64,000 bases of DNA. Source: Corallococcus sp. AS-1-6 (GTDB lineage: Bacteria; Myxococcota; Myxococcia; Myxococcales; Myxococcaceae). The first letter of the stretch is position 1. Every line of letters starts with the position of its first letter. The translations under genes and the position numbers were made by a program. Shown piece after piece: positions 7,247-18,109 of the stretch. Location of the stretch: NCBI RefSeq assembly GCF_020037015.1, contig NZ_JAIQDE010000001.1, positions 496,001 through 560,000 of the forward strand, written 5' to 3'. The notes beneath the pieces were generated by a model. That model did not search any database. It was not told where the DNA came from and saw only the letters and a program-made list of their open reading frames with translations.

Positions 7247-9321
7247 TGCCCCCATTCCTGAAGGTCTTGCTGAAGGCCCGTCAGTCCTCAGACGTCGTGC
7301 TCGCGGTGGCGATGGCGGCGGTGCTGGGGGCGCTCATCATCCCGCTGCCGGCATGGCTCCTCGACATGGGGCTCGCGGTGAACCTGGCCGCGGCGGTGGC
7401 GCTGCTGGTCGCGGCGCTGAACGCGAAGGACGCGCTGCGGGTGACGTCGTTCCCCACGCTGCTGCTCTTCACCACGCTGTTCCGGCTGTCGCTCAACGTG
7501 TCGTCCACGCGTCTGGCCCTCTCCGAGGGCCACGCGGGCGAGGTCATCCAGGCCTTCGGCGAGTTCGTGGTGCGAGGCGACTACGTGGTGGGCGCGGTGG
7601 TGTTCGCCATCCTCACGCTGGTGCAGTTGCTGGTGGTGACCAAGGGCGCCGAGCGCGTGGCGGAGGTGTCCGCCCGCTTCACGCTGGACGCCATGCCCGG
7701 CAAGCAGATGTCCATCGACGCGGACCTGCGCGCGGGCGCCATCGACCAAACGGCGGCCCGGCGCAGGCGGCGCGACCTGGAGCGCGAGTCCCAGATGTTC
7801 GGCGCCATGGACGGCGCGATGAAGTTCGTGAAGGGCGACGTCGTCGCGGGCCTGGTCATCGTCGCGGTGAACCTGCTGGGCGGCACCCTCATCGGCGTGT
7901 TGCAGAACGGCCAGTCCTTCTCCGAGGCCGCCGCCACCTTCGCCCTCATCGCCATCGGCGACGGGCTCGTGTCCCAGGTGCCCTCACTGTGCATCGCAGT
8001 GGCCGCGGGCCTCGTCGTCACGCGGGTGGCGTCGGAGAAGGAGGAGGACTCGCTCGGCACGGAGATCGGCTCGCAGTTCTTCGGTGACTTCCGCACGCTC
8101 GCCACCGTCGCGGGCCTGTGCGTCGCGCTGGCCTTGATGCCGGGCATGCCGCACCTGACCTTCCTCGCGTTGGCGGCGGGCCTCGGCGGGCTGGGGTATG
8201 CGCTGCGGCGCAAGAGCCAGTCACCGGAGAAGTCACCGACGAAAGAGGGCGCCTCCCCGGAAGCCGCGATGCCCGCTGGCGCCGCGGGCAAGCCGCCGGA
8301 GAGCGCGAAGGCACCCGTGGGGGTGACGCCGCTCACGCTGGACCTGTCCTCGCAGTTGACGCCGCTCGCGGAGGCTGACGGAGGCGCCTTCGTGCACACC
8401 GTGCTGAACGCCGTGCGCGACGAGCTGTTCTTCGAGCTGGGCGTGCGCATCCCTGGCATCCGGGTGCGGACCCACGCCGCCTACCTGGGCCCGGGCGAGT
8501 ACCGCATCCTGCTGGACGAAGTGCCCGCCGGTGGCGGCGTGGTGCAGCCCGGCGCCCTGTACGCGCTCGTTCCTCCCGGCGAGCTGGCCTTCCTGGAGGT
8601 CCAGGCGGAGGCGTCGGTGGAGCCCGCCAGCGGGCGGCCCATCAGCCGCGTGGGGGAGGGGGCCCGTTCCCGGCTGGAGCTGGCCCAGGTGCCGGTGCGC
8701 AAGCCCTCGGAGCTCATCGCGGACCACCTGCGGGCCGTGCTGCGCCTGCGCGCCGCGGCGCTGCTGGGACTCCAGGAGGTGCAGGGACTGCTGGAGGGAC
8801 TGGAGGCCCAGTCGCCCGTGCTGGTGAAGGAGGCGCTGCAGAAGGTGCCGCTGCCGCTGCTGGTGGACGTGCTGCGGCGGCTCGTGCAGGAGCAGGTGAG
8901 CATCCGCGACCTGCGCGCCATCCTGGAGGCGCTCGTGGCGCCCACCACCGAAGGCGACGCCACGGCCCTGGCCGAGCGCTGCCGTCAGGCCCTGCACCGC
9001 TACCTGAGCCACCAGTTCGCGCCCACGGGCCCGCTGTACGCGTACCTCGTGGACCCGGAGGTGGAGGAGGTGCTGCGCGCCAGCGGTCCCCGGGGGCCCG
9101 CGCCGGAGCCGGAGCGCATCCTGGAGATTCTGGAGGGGGTGCGGCTCATCGCCAACGGGGGCCGGGCGGTGCTGCTCGCGGCCCCGGACATCCGCCGGCC
9201 GCTGCGCAAGCTGTGCGAGGGACCGTTCCCGGACGTGGCGGTGCTCACCTACGGTGAGCTGGACGGGGACCTGCAGATTCGCCCCATCGGCCGGCTGTCG
9301 CCGGTCGCCGTGGGGCGCTGA
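7246..9321 (+). CDS. sctV: Type III export channel protein SctV (FlhA/YscV family)
   Basis: 691 residues, start ATG 7246 overlapping the sctU stop (TGATG). The N-terminal half carries about eight transmembrane helices. The FHIPEP-family signature is present (FTLDAMPGKQMSIDADLRAG, Met-Pro-Gly at residue ~150). After a Pro/Lys/Ala-rich linker (~325-360) the cytoplasmic domain follows, with PLTLDLSSQLTPLAE and ELGVRIPGIRVR, and the family's GEYRILLDEVPAG segment. SctV forms a nonameric ring that binds chaperone-substrate complexes and uses proton-motive force. Length is normal. It ends the export run; the next gene is convergent only three bases away. Confidence 0.96.
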   Translation: MPPFLKVLLKARQSSDVVLAVAMAAVLGALIIPLPAWLLDMGLAVNLAAAVALLVAALNAKDALRVTSFPTLLLFTTLFRLSLNVSSTRLALSEGHAGEVIQAFGEFVVRGDYVVGAVVFAILTLVQLLVVTKGAERVAEVSARFTLDAMPGKQMSIDADLRAGAIDQTAARRRRRDLERESQMFGAMDGAMKFVKGDVVAGLVIVAVNLLGGTLIGVLQNGQSFSEAAATFALIAIGDGLVSQVPSLCIAVAAGLVVTRVASEKEEDSLGTEIGSQFFGDFRTLATVAGLCVALALMPGMPHLTFLALAAGLGGLGYALRRKSQSPEKSPTKEGASPEAAMPAGAAGKPPESAKAPVGVTPLTLDLSSQLTPLAEADGGAFVHTVLNAVRDELFFELGVRIPGIRVRTHAAYLGPGEYRILLDEVPAGGGVVQPGALYALVPPGELAFLEVQAEASVEPASGRPISRVGEGARSRLELAQVPVRKPSELIADHLRAVLRLRAAALLGLQEVQGLLEGLEAQSPVLVKEALQKVPLPLLVDVLRRLVQEQVSIRDLRAILEALVAPTTEGDATALAERCRQALHRYLSHQFAPTGPLYAYLVDPEVEEVLRASGPRGPAPEPERILEILEGVRLIANGGRAVLLAAPDIRRPLRKLCEGPFPDVAVLTYGELDGDLQIRPIGRLSPVAVGR

Positions 9322-9324
9322 AGC

Positions 9325-9675
9325 CTAGAGGGTGCCGGTGCCGCTGCTGCCCTTGAACTCGGAGGAGGGCGGCAGGTCCGACTGGGCCTGCAGCGGCGCG
9401 GGGCGGTTGACCCGGTCGCGCAGCTCCTTGCCCGTGCGGAAGAGCAGGCCGCGCTTGGGCTTCACCGGGATGACCTGGCCCGTCTTCGGGTTGCGGCCCT
9501 GGTAGCCCTGGTAGTTCTTCACGTGGAAGGCGCCAAGCCCGCGGATCTCGATGTTCTCCCCGCGGCAGAGGGCGTCCTTCATCGACTCGAAAATCGTCTC
9601 GATGGTCGCCTCCGCCTGCTTCTGGGTCACGCCTCGTTTGGCGACGAGGATGTTGATCAGATCGGACTTGAGCAT
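9325..9675 (-). CDS. HU/IHF-family DNA-bending protein
   Basis: 116 residues. The HU/IHF fold is plain in the first ~92: MLKSDLINILVAKRGVTQKQ, then a dimerisation helix, IEIRGLGAFHVKNY with the conserved GLGxF turn, and the DNA-binding arm GRNPKTGQVIPVKPKRGLLF with the minor-groove Pro (RNPKTG..IPV). The GENIEIRG wording is closer to IHF-beta than to HU. A ~25-residue Pro/Gln/Ser-rich tail is an addition to the usual ~94 residues. ATG 9675 follows GGGAG at seven bases. Likely role: nucleoid architecture, and bending of DNA between activators and sigma54 promoters, which myxobacteria use heavily. It is convergent with sctV and has its own promoter upstream. Confidence 0.9.
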   Translation of the reverse strand: MLKSDLINILVAKRGVTQKQAEATIETIFESMKDALCRGENIEIRGLGAFHVKNYQGYQGRNPKTGQVIPVKPKRGLLFRTGKELRDRVNRPAPLQAQSDLPPSSEFKGSSGTGTL

Positions 9676-9742
9676 CGGACGCTCCCGCAAACCCCGTGAC
9701 CCCTTGGTGACAGGGCTCTCTGGCCCGTGGTCGAGTCCCGAA

Positions 9743-9770
9743 TACATAACAGAACACCTCCTCCTTGCAA
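9743..9770 (-). promoter_or_regulatory. Candidate sigma70-type promoter of the HU/IHF gene
   Basis: On the reverse strand TTGCAA (9765-9770) and TATGTA (9743-9748) are separated by 16 bases, about 68 bases upstream of the HU/IHF ATG. The -10 hexamer is the same as the one proposed for mraZ. Only a sequence match; no start site is known. Confidence 0.4.
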
Positions 9771-9800
9771 GCCGGGTAGGCTCCCAACCCTCTAAAAACG

Positions 9801-11204
9801 TTACGGATTTCCGCCGCTGGCCGCTGCCTTGGGGGCCTCTGGGGCGGGCGGGGCGAGCAGCCCCGGGCGCAGCGGTGTCACCAGGTCCAGCCACCGGGTG
9901 CGGCGCAGCAGGTCGACCCCGGCACAGTCGGCCGCCTGGAACAGCGGTTCGAACTGTTCGAAGCCCGGGGCCCTGGGCCCCGTCCAGGTCTCCGGGCCGC
10001 CGGAGATCATCACCCCGTGCACGGCGAGCGTGGTGTCGGCGAGGGTGATTTCGGCGGGATCCCTCGTGGGGCGCAGGCCGCCCCGCCGCGCCCGCTCCAG
10101 CAGGCGGGCCTCCACCAGACGGTCCACCACCTCGTGCACCAGCGACTCCGGCACGCGCAACCGAGTGGCCAGCTCCCGGGGCAGGGGCGGGGTGCGGCCA
10201 TCCACCCAGCACAGGGTGACGTCCTGGGCGACGCGCGCGGCCACCAATTCGTGCGCGCGCGGGTGGCCGCCGAAGGCGAAGAGTGAGTCGCGGAAGGAGA
10301 CGTGCTCCACCGCGTAGGACAGCCGGGCGCCGAACAGCATCACCAGCCAGCTCACGTACACCCAGGCGAGGAACAGGGGCAGGGCGCCCAGCGACGCGTA
10401 GAGGGGGTTGTAGAGGAAGCTGCGCGCGGCGAACTCGGCGTACACCTGCTTCGCCAGCATCCAGCCCAGGCCGGCCACCAGTCCGCCCGCCAGCGCCGAG
10501 CGCACGCGCACGTGGGCATACGGCGTCCAGAGGTACAGCAGCGTCAGGCTGCCCATGGCGATGAGCGTGGTGCCCACCCCGATGAACAGCGGCGCGGAGG
10601 GGGCGTAGGTCTGCAGGAGCACGCGGACCCGGCCCGTGCCGGAGAAGGAGATGGCCAGGAAGATGGGGCCCAGGAGCAGCAGGCCCGCGTAGATGGCCAG
10701 CCGCGTGAGCCACGGGCGCTGGCGCCGGATGCCCCACAGCTCGTTCACCGCGCCGTCGATGTGGCGCAGCAGCGAGCCCGCCGACAACAGCACCGCGAGG
10801 AAGCCCACGCTGCCCACCGCGATGGAGTCGCCCGGGTGCAGGAACCGGTCGAGCAGGGCGGCGGACTCCTCGCTGACCCCCGGCGCCAGCACCTCGGAGA
10901 TGACGAAGCGCAGCTTCCGCTGGAACTGCTCCTGGTGCAGCGTGCGCAAGAGCACGATGCCCACGGTCAACAGCGGCACCAGCGAGAACATGCTGATGTA
11001 CGTGAGCGCGGCGGCGCGCAGGCGCAGGTTCTCGCCCATGAAGCCGCGCGCCACGGTGCGCCCCGCGAGGAAGATGTCCGCCGCGAAGCGGCCCGCCGAC
11101 GTGGCCCCGAGGGGCGCCCACGCGCGGGCCGCTGTCTGGACCGCCCAGGCCCGCGCGCGCACCAGCGAACGCCGCACGCCCCACGACAGCTTCCGGAGCC
11201 TCAC
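9801..11204 (-). CDS. YihY/BrkB family membrane protein with C-terminal winged-helix-like domain
   Basis: 467 residues, GTG start with GGGAGGG about five bases upstream. Residues ~60-320 form the YihY/virulence factor BrkB domain with six membrane helices: RLRAAALTYISMFSLVPLLT (conserved A-x-A-L-x-Y....S..P), LLSAGSLLRHIDGAVNELWG and a C-terminal WVYVSWLVMLFGARLSYA (G.......). The family was once called RNase BN by misannotation; its true role is unsettled. The extra ~130 residues are cytoplasmic and contain a winged-helix-like segment (LPRELATRLRVPESLVHEVV followed by LVEARLLE), as in many proteobacterial YihY proteins. The gene lies alone between an HU gene and rne, all on the same strand. 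Confidence 0.85.
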   Translation of the reverse strand: MRLRKLSWGVRRSLVRARAWAVQTAARAWAPLGATSAGRFAADIFLAGRTVARGFMGENLRLRAAALTYISMFSLVPLLTVGIVLLRTLHQEQFQRKLRFVISEVLAPGVSEESAALLDRFLHPGDSIAVGSVGFLAVLLSAGSLLRHIDGAVNELWGIRRQRPWLTRLAIYAGLLLLGPIFLAISFSGTGRVRVLLQTYAPSAPLFIGVGTTLIAMGSLTLLYLWTPYAHVRVRSALAGGLVAGLGWMLAKQVYAEFAARSFLYNPLYASLGALPLFLAWVYVSWLVMLFGARLSYAVEHVSFRDSLFAFGGHPRAHELVAARVAQDVTLCWVDGRTPPLPRELATRLRVPESLVHEVVDRLVEARLLERARRGGLRPTRDPAEITLADTTLAVHGVMISGGPETWTGPRAPGFEQFEPLFQAADCAGVDLLRRTRWLDLVTPLRPGLLAPPAPEAPKAAASGGNP

Positions 11205-11557
11205 GACGCCCTCCCGGCGCGCTTCCAGCCCGGTGCGTCCAGGTCGCGGGAGTCCAGGGGCGTGCGAAGGCGCGGAGGCGAGCGGTTCATCCCAGGCGAT
11301 TCAAATGGGGCCGGGGACTCGAGTGACACCCCCCAGCGTGGAAGTGCCACCGTAGCCAAACCCCGCCCCGCTGAACCAGCCCTCCCACCCCGCCCGAACG
11401 GACGGTGTCCGCACATGCACGGACCTCGGCCGCCCGGCTGCCCACCCTGCGAGAGGCCGTGCCCCGGCTCCAATGCGAAAGGCCCGGCGGGATGCACCCA
11501 CCGGGCCTTCGCGGTCACTCACGGTCCGGACTCAAGGGCCCGGTGTCGCTGATGCGC
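11205..11557. other. Intergenic region between rne end and yihY-like start
   Basis: 353 bases with no credible gene on either strand; open frames here have no ribosome sites or recognisable products. It holds the rne terminator (11475-11512) and must hold the promoter of the YihY-like gene in its left part; I see no convincing hexamer pair. Confidence 0.6.
11475..11512 (-). terminator. Intrinsic terminator of rne
   Basis: Inverted repeat GCGAA-(A)-GGCCCGG (11475-11487) against CCGGGCCTTCGC (11501-11512): 12 paired bases with one bulged A, plus inner GGG/CCC pairing. On the reverse strand it lies 46 bases after the rne stop. The stem is strong; the trailing T tract is short (TTTCGCATT). Confidence 0.75.
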
Positions 11558-14275
11558 TCAGCCTTCGCTGCTCCCGCCGGACGGCTCGGACGAGCCTCCG
11601 CCGGACGCCGCGGGAGGCGCGCCGCCACCATTGCCACCATTATGGTTGCCGTTGCCCTGGCCACCGCCGGAGCCGCCGCCGCGCTCGGAGCGCTCTCCGC
11701 GTTCGCCGCCACGGTTCTCACCGCCGCCGCGCTCGCCGCCACGGCCCTCGCCGCCGCCGCCGCGACGCTCCCGGTCCCGGTCCCGGTTGCGGTCACCGCC
11801 ACGCTCGCCGCGCTCGGGACGGCGGCCCTCGCGACGGTCACCGCCGCCGCGCTCGCCTCCGCGTTCCCCGCCGCGCTCACCGCCGCCGCCGCGCTCACCA
11901 CCGCCGCCGCGGTTCTCACCGCCGCCGCGCTCGCCACGGTCGCGGTCCCGGCCACCGCCCCGGCGGCCCTGGTCCTGACGGCCGCCGCCGTAGTTGCTCT
12001 CCGGGCGGCGCTGCTGCATCGCCAGCTCGCCGTCACCGGAGCCCGGCGATGAGGCCACCTTGTGCTCGGGGCCCGTGGCCGACCGGCCGTAGATGTCGTA
12101 CTGCTCGCGGTGGTAGTTCTGCTGCGCCTTCACCTGGATGGACTTGTTGTAGCGGTCCATCAGGTGCCGCAGCTCGTTGCGCTCCTCGCCCTGGAGCAGG
12201 CGCGCGACCTCCGCGTTGCAGTTGATGACGAGCGTGGAGTCCTTGTAGCCCGGCGCCTCGCGGCGGATCTCCCGGAAGATCTCGTACGCCACCGTGGTGG
12301 CCGTCTTCACGAAGCCCTTGCCGTCGCAGTACGGGCAGTCCTCGTGCAGCACGCGGCCAATGGACTCGCGCACGCGCTTGCGCGTCATCTCCACCAAGCC
12401 CAGCTCGGAGATGCGCAGCACGTTCGTCTTGGCCTTGTCCCGGCCCAGCGCCTCCTGCAGCGACTTGAAGACCTTGTCGCGGTTCTGCGCCTTCTCCATG
12501 TCGATGAAGTCGCAGATGATGATGCCGCCGATGTTGCGCAGCCGGAGCTGGTAGACGATCTCCTTGGCCGCCTCGACGTTGATCTTGGTGATGGTCTCCT
12601 CGAGGCTCTTCTTGCCGACGTAGCGGCCCGAGTTGACGTCGATGGCGGTGAGCGCCTCCGCCTGGTCGATGATGAGGTAGCCGCCGCTCTTCAGCCACAC
12701 CTTGCGCTGGGTGGCGCGCTGCAGCTCCTGCTCGATGCCGTAGGCGTCGAAGACGGGCTCGTCCGTCTCGTGCAGCACCACGCGGTCGCGCAGCGCCGGG
12801 TCCTGCGCGGTGACGAAGCCCTGGATGCGCTCGTACTCCTCCGCGTCGTCCACGACGAGCTTCTCCACGTCGTGGGCGAACAGGTCGCGCGTGGCGCGCA
12901 GGATGAGGTCCAGGTCCGGGTGCAGCAGGCCCGGTCCGCCGCGCTTCTCGTTGCGGCGCACCACCTGGTTCCACACCTCGATGAGGAACCGGATGTCGCT
13001 CTCCAGCTTCTCCTGGGGAACGTTCTCCGCCACGGTGCGCACGATGAAGCCCGTGCCGGGCGGCCGCAGCCGGTCCACGATTTCGCGCAGCCGGCGGCGC
13101 TCCTTCTCGTTGGAGATGCGGCGGCTGATGCCCACGTGGTCCACCGTGGGCATGAACACCAGGTGACGGCCGGGGATGGAGATGTGCGAGGTGAGCCGCG
13201 CGCCCTTCGTGCCGATGGGGTCCTTGGAGATCTGGACCACCACCTCCTGGCCCACCTTCAGCAGGTCTTCAATCTTGTCCGTCTTGCGCTGCTTGGGCTT
13301 CTCCTTCTCCTCGTCGCGCTTCTCGCGGCGGGGCTGCTCCTGGCGGCGCTTGTCCTTGTCCTTCTCGCGGCCGTCCCGGTTGCGCGGCTCGCGGGCCTCG
13401 CGCGCCTCACGCGGGGTGCGGCGCTCGCCTGAGACCTCGGCGGGGCGGGCGGGCTCGGCGGCGGGGGAGGGGATGAGCTCCCCCAGGGCGGCCGCGTGCG
13501 GCGGCGGCTCGGCGGCGCTGCCCTCCGTCGCGGGCGCCACGCCGGACTCGGCGGCGGCGATGGCGCTCTCCGCGGGCGTCTCCTGCACCACCGCGGGGGC
13601 CTCCACCGCGGCGGGCGTGCCGTTCTCCGTCAGCGGCACCGCCACGGCGGCGGTGGACACCTCCACCGGGGACTCCGGCGAGGCGCCCTCGGCCGGGGTC
13701 TCCTCGATGACGGCCACGGCGTCCGGGGCGGCCTGGGCCTCCACCGGGGCCGGGGCGGCCTCCAGGGCCGGCTTCACGGCCTCGGGCGCCTCGACGTGGG
13801 ACGCTTCGGGGGACTCCGGCTGGGGGACGGCCTGGGCCTGGACGTCCAGCGCCAGCGCGCCGTCATGCGCCAGCACCGGCGCCGGGGCGCCCGCGGGGGC
13901 TTGCGTGCCGGCCGGCAGCGCGTGCGTGGCGTCCGGGACCGTGGAGGCGGCGGCCTCGACGGCGTCGGCCTCGGATTCGGTGGGGACCTCCGGGGCGTCC
14001 TCGTGCTCGCCCTCGGTCAACTCGAACTGCGCGCGGGCGAAGTCCGGGTCGTAGACGACGTCGCTGACGTACAGGAAGGCGGCCTTCTCCAACCCGATGT
14101 CCACGAAGGCCGCCTGCATGCCCGGGAGCACCCGGACGACGCGACCCTTGTAGATGTTTCCGACGACGCCCTTGTCCTTCTTACGCTCGAGGTAGAACTC
14201 CGCGATATGGCCGCCCTCGACGAGGGCCACCCGGGTCTCCCGACCCGCGGCATTGATGACGAGCACACTGCTCAT
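11558..14275 (-). CDS. rne: Ribonuclease E/G with large insertion and Arg/Gly-rich tail
   Basis: 905 residues. Endoribonuclease of the RNase E/G family, which cuts single-stranded AU-rich RNA, processes rRNA/tRNA and drives mRNA decay. Seen: an S1-type start (MSSVLVINAAGRETRVALVE, GNIYKGRVVRVLPGMQAAFV), then an insertion of ~240 residues (~90-330) first Glu/Pro/Ala-rich, then Arg/Lys/Glu-rich. The S1 fold resumes with VGQEVVVQISKDPIGTKGAR. Catalytic parts are intact: DVNSGR and DFIDMEK aspartates, and the Zn-link CPYCDGKG. The C-terminal ~170 residues are almost only Arg, Gly, Glu, Asn and Asp (RGG-type). No membrane-anchor helix or degradosome scaffold like E. coli RNase E is recognisable. 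ATG 14275 follows AGGA at seven bases. A stem-loop terminator follows the gene. Confidence 0.95.
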   Translation of the reverse strand: MSSVLVINAAGRETRVALVEGGHIAEFYLERKKDKGVVGNIYKGRVVRVLPGMQAAFVDIGLEKAAFLYVSDVVYDPDFARAQFELTEGEHEDAPEVPTESEADAVEAAASTVPDATHALPAGTQAPAGAPAPVLAHDGALALDVQAQAVPQPESPEASHVEAPEAVKPALEAAPAPVEAQAAPDAVAVIEETPAEGASPESPVEVSTAAVAVPLTENGTPAAVEAPAVVQETPAESAIAAAESGVAPATEGSAAEPPPHAAALGELIPSPAAEPARPAEVSGERRTPREAREAREPRNRDGREKDKDKRRQEQPRREKRDEEKEKPKQRKTDKIEDLLKVGQEVVVQISKDPIGTKGARLTSHISIPGRHLVFMPTVDHVGISRRISNEKERRRLREIVDRLRPPGTGFIVRTVAENVPQEKLESDIRFLIEVWNQVVRRNEKRGGPGLLHPDLDLILRATRDLFAHDVEKLVVDDAEEYERIQGFVTAQDPALRDRVVLHETDEPVFDAYGIEQELQRATQRKVWLKSGGYLIIDQAEALTAIDVNSGRYVGKKSLEETITKINVEAAKEIVYQLRLRNIGGIIICDFIDMEKAQNRDKVFKSLQEALGRDKAKTNVLRISELGLVEMTRKRVRESIGRVLHEDCPYCDGKGFVKTATTVAYEIFREIRREAPGYKDSTLVINCNAEVARLLQGEERNELRHLMDRYNKSIQVKAQQNYHREQYDIYGRSATGPEHKVASSPGSGDGELAMQQRRPESNYGGGRQDQGRRGGGRDRDRGERGGGENRGGGGERGGGGERGGERGGERGGGDRREGRRPERGERGGDRNRDRDRERRGGGGEGRGGERGGGENRGGERGERSERGGGSGGGQGNGNHNGGNGGGAPPAASGGGSSEPSGGSSEG

Positions 14276-14847
14276 GGATGAATCCTGGTAGCGCGCGCGG
14301 TAGGGGGGACCTCACCGGACGGGAGGCGGCGAGACGCCACACCTCCGAGCACGCCGCGAGGGGAGAGGCGGCCAGCGGCCCCCCGGCGTGTGCACGCCTT
14401 CCGGAGGACCCGGAGGGAGAACGCATCACCTGGGTGGGGGACGAGGACATCGCCGCCTGCTCCTCCGAGTTCATGTCGCCCCGCATTGCGACCGGCACCG
14501 TGCCGGGCGGGGCTGCTTCTCTTCACGCGCTCGAGGCTCCCCCCACGCCCGTGCCGTCCGCCCCCTCTTCCGCACCCGGTCGGTGCCCGTCAGTGGGCCA
14601 CCTTGGGGGGGTGTCTGGGGGCCCCGGAGCAGCAGGGGTCCGGAGGAAACCGGAAGCGCAACCCGTCGAAATTCCTGCCTGGGCGTGATGTCCCGCCAAC
14701 GCGGGGCGTCACACAACCGCCCAGAAACACGGAGAGTTTTCCACGCCCCTCCAGGTGTGTAAAGGCCCGATGCGCCCGTTCATCCACTGTCGGGCAGATG
14801 GAAGGCGGGCCCGCCCGGCGGGTCCCCGGGCGCTCGGAAACGGACGT
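14276..14847. other. Long intergenic region upstream of rne
   Basis: 572 bases without a convincing gene. Several open frames exist on both strands but lack ribosome sites and credible composition. Because rne reads leftward from 14275, this holds the rne promoter and probably a long 5' untranslated leader; long leaders used for autoregulation are known for rne in other bacteria. It also contains the 3' end of the DUF3052 transcript (GC-rich inverted sequences around 14800-14835). No clear promoter hexamers. Confidence 0.5.
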
Positions 14848-15291
14848 TCAGGCCTGGGCGGGGGCCTGCTTGCGCCCCTCCGGCTTGTCCAGCTTCCCGC
14901 GCGGACGCCGCACCAGCCTGAGGCCCGTCCAGGTCTCGTCGATGATGCAGATCTTGTTGTCCACCAGGCCGATGTCGAGCGCCGCCTGGCGCACGAAGTC
15001 CTCGGACAGGCGCGTCTTCACGCCCTCGCCGGCGGGCCAGCAGACCCAGATGCCGCCGTTGAGCGTGGTGGCGCGCGACAGCGCGGGCAGTCGCTGCACC
15101 AGCTCCGTGGCGTCGGAGGTGAAGAAGAGGATGACGTCCAGCCCCGTCTGGGCCGTGACGAGGAACTCCACCCCGTCCGGCAGCGGGTTGAGCTTCTGCA
15201 CGAAGCCCCGCGGGGGGTTGATGACGGAAACCTTGGTGCCGGACCGGATGCCCAGCATGGCCGGCAGGGAAGCCAGCGCGTAGGGCGTCAT
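14848..15291 (-). CDS. DUF3052 family protein
   Basis: 147 residues from ATG 15291; the start overlaps the stop of the acylphosphatase gene (ATGA), so the two are translationally coupled. The sequence fits the DUF3052 family: [20 protein letters not shown], a central [20 protein letters not shown] segment, [10 protein letters not shown], then the ending [20 protein letters not shown]. The Lys-rich last ~20 residues ([16 protein letters not shown]) look disordered. No signal peptide or membrane segment; function of the family is unknown to me. It is the last gene of a ligA-acylphosphatase-DUF3052 run. Confidence 0.8.
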   Translation of the reverse strand: MTPYALASLPAMLGIRSGTKVSVINPPRGFVQKLNPLPDGVEFLVTAQTGLDVILFFTSDATELVQRLPALSRATTLNGGIWVCWPAGEGVKTRLSEDFVRQAALDIGLVDNKICIIDETWTGLRLVRRPRGKLDKPEGRKQAPAQA

Positions 15292-15575
15292 GATGTGCGC
15301 TCCACGGTGAAGGTGCGGAACTCGCCAGAGGCCTGCCCGTCCGTGCGCGCCACGTCCGTGACGCGCGCCGTGCGGGGACCCGTGTGACACCAGCGGATGA
15401 ACTCTTCCAGCGCGCCCGGTTCGCCTTCCACCGTGGCCTCCACGGAGCCGTCGCCCCGGTTGCGCACCCAGCCGGAGAGCCCAAGGCGCAGCGCCTCCTG
15501 GCGGGCGCTCTCCCGGTAGGAGACGCCCTGGACCGTGCCCTGGATGCGCAGGGTCGCCCGGCGCTGCGTGCTCAT
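15288..15575 (-). CDS. Acylphosphatase
   Basis: 95 residues, the usual size of acylphosphatases, which hydrolyse acyl phosphates such as acetyl or carbamoyl phosphate. Conserved active-site features are visible: [19 protein letters not shown], with the phosphate-binding loop V-Q-G-V-x-Y-R (Arg catalytic), and [20 protein letters not shown] with the catalytic Asn of the NRGDG loop. The last ~25 residues carry the acidic/aromatic end [10 protein letters not shown]. It starts 10 bases after the ligA stop and its own stop overlaps the next start, so it belongs to the ligA operon. Confident family call; physiological substrate unknown. Confidence 0.95.
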   Translation of the reverse strand: MSTQRRATLRIQGTVQGVSYRESARQEALRLGLSGWVRNRGDGSVEATVEGEPGALEEFIRWCHTGPRTARVTDVARTDGQASGEFRTFTVERTS

Positions 15576-15585
15576 GCCTCTGGCC

Positions 15586-18109
<2,524 letters not shown>

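Noticed and set aside
349-9321. Cluster as a flagellar operon
   Set aside because: SctJ is a lipoprotein of YscJ type and an inner-rod SctI is present; no hook, filament or motor genes are seen.
11630-12000. Short repeated DNA words that look like a tandem repeat array
   Set aside because: They encode the Arg/Gly tail of RNase E in one frame; not a CRISPR, no spacers.
14278-14762. Small open frames in the rne upstream region
   Set aside because: No ribosome sites, no hydrophobic or domain pattern, and several frames open at once, as expected by chance at this GC content.
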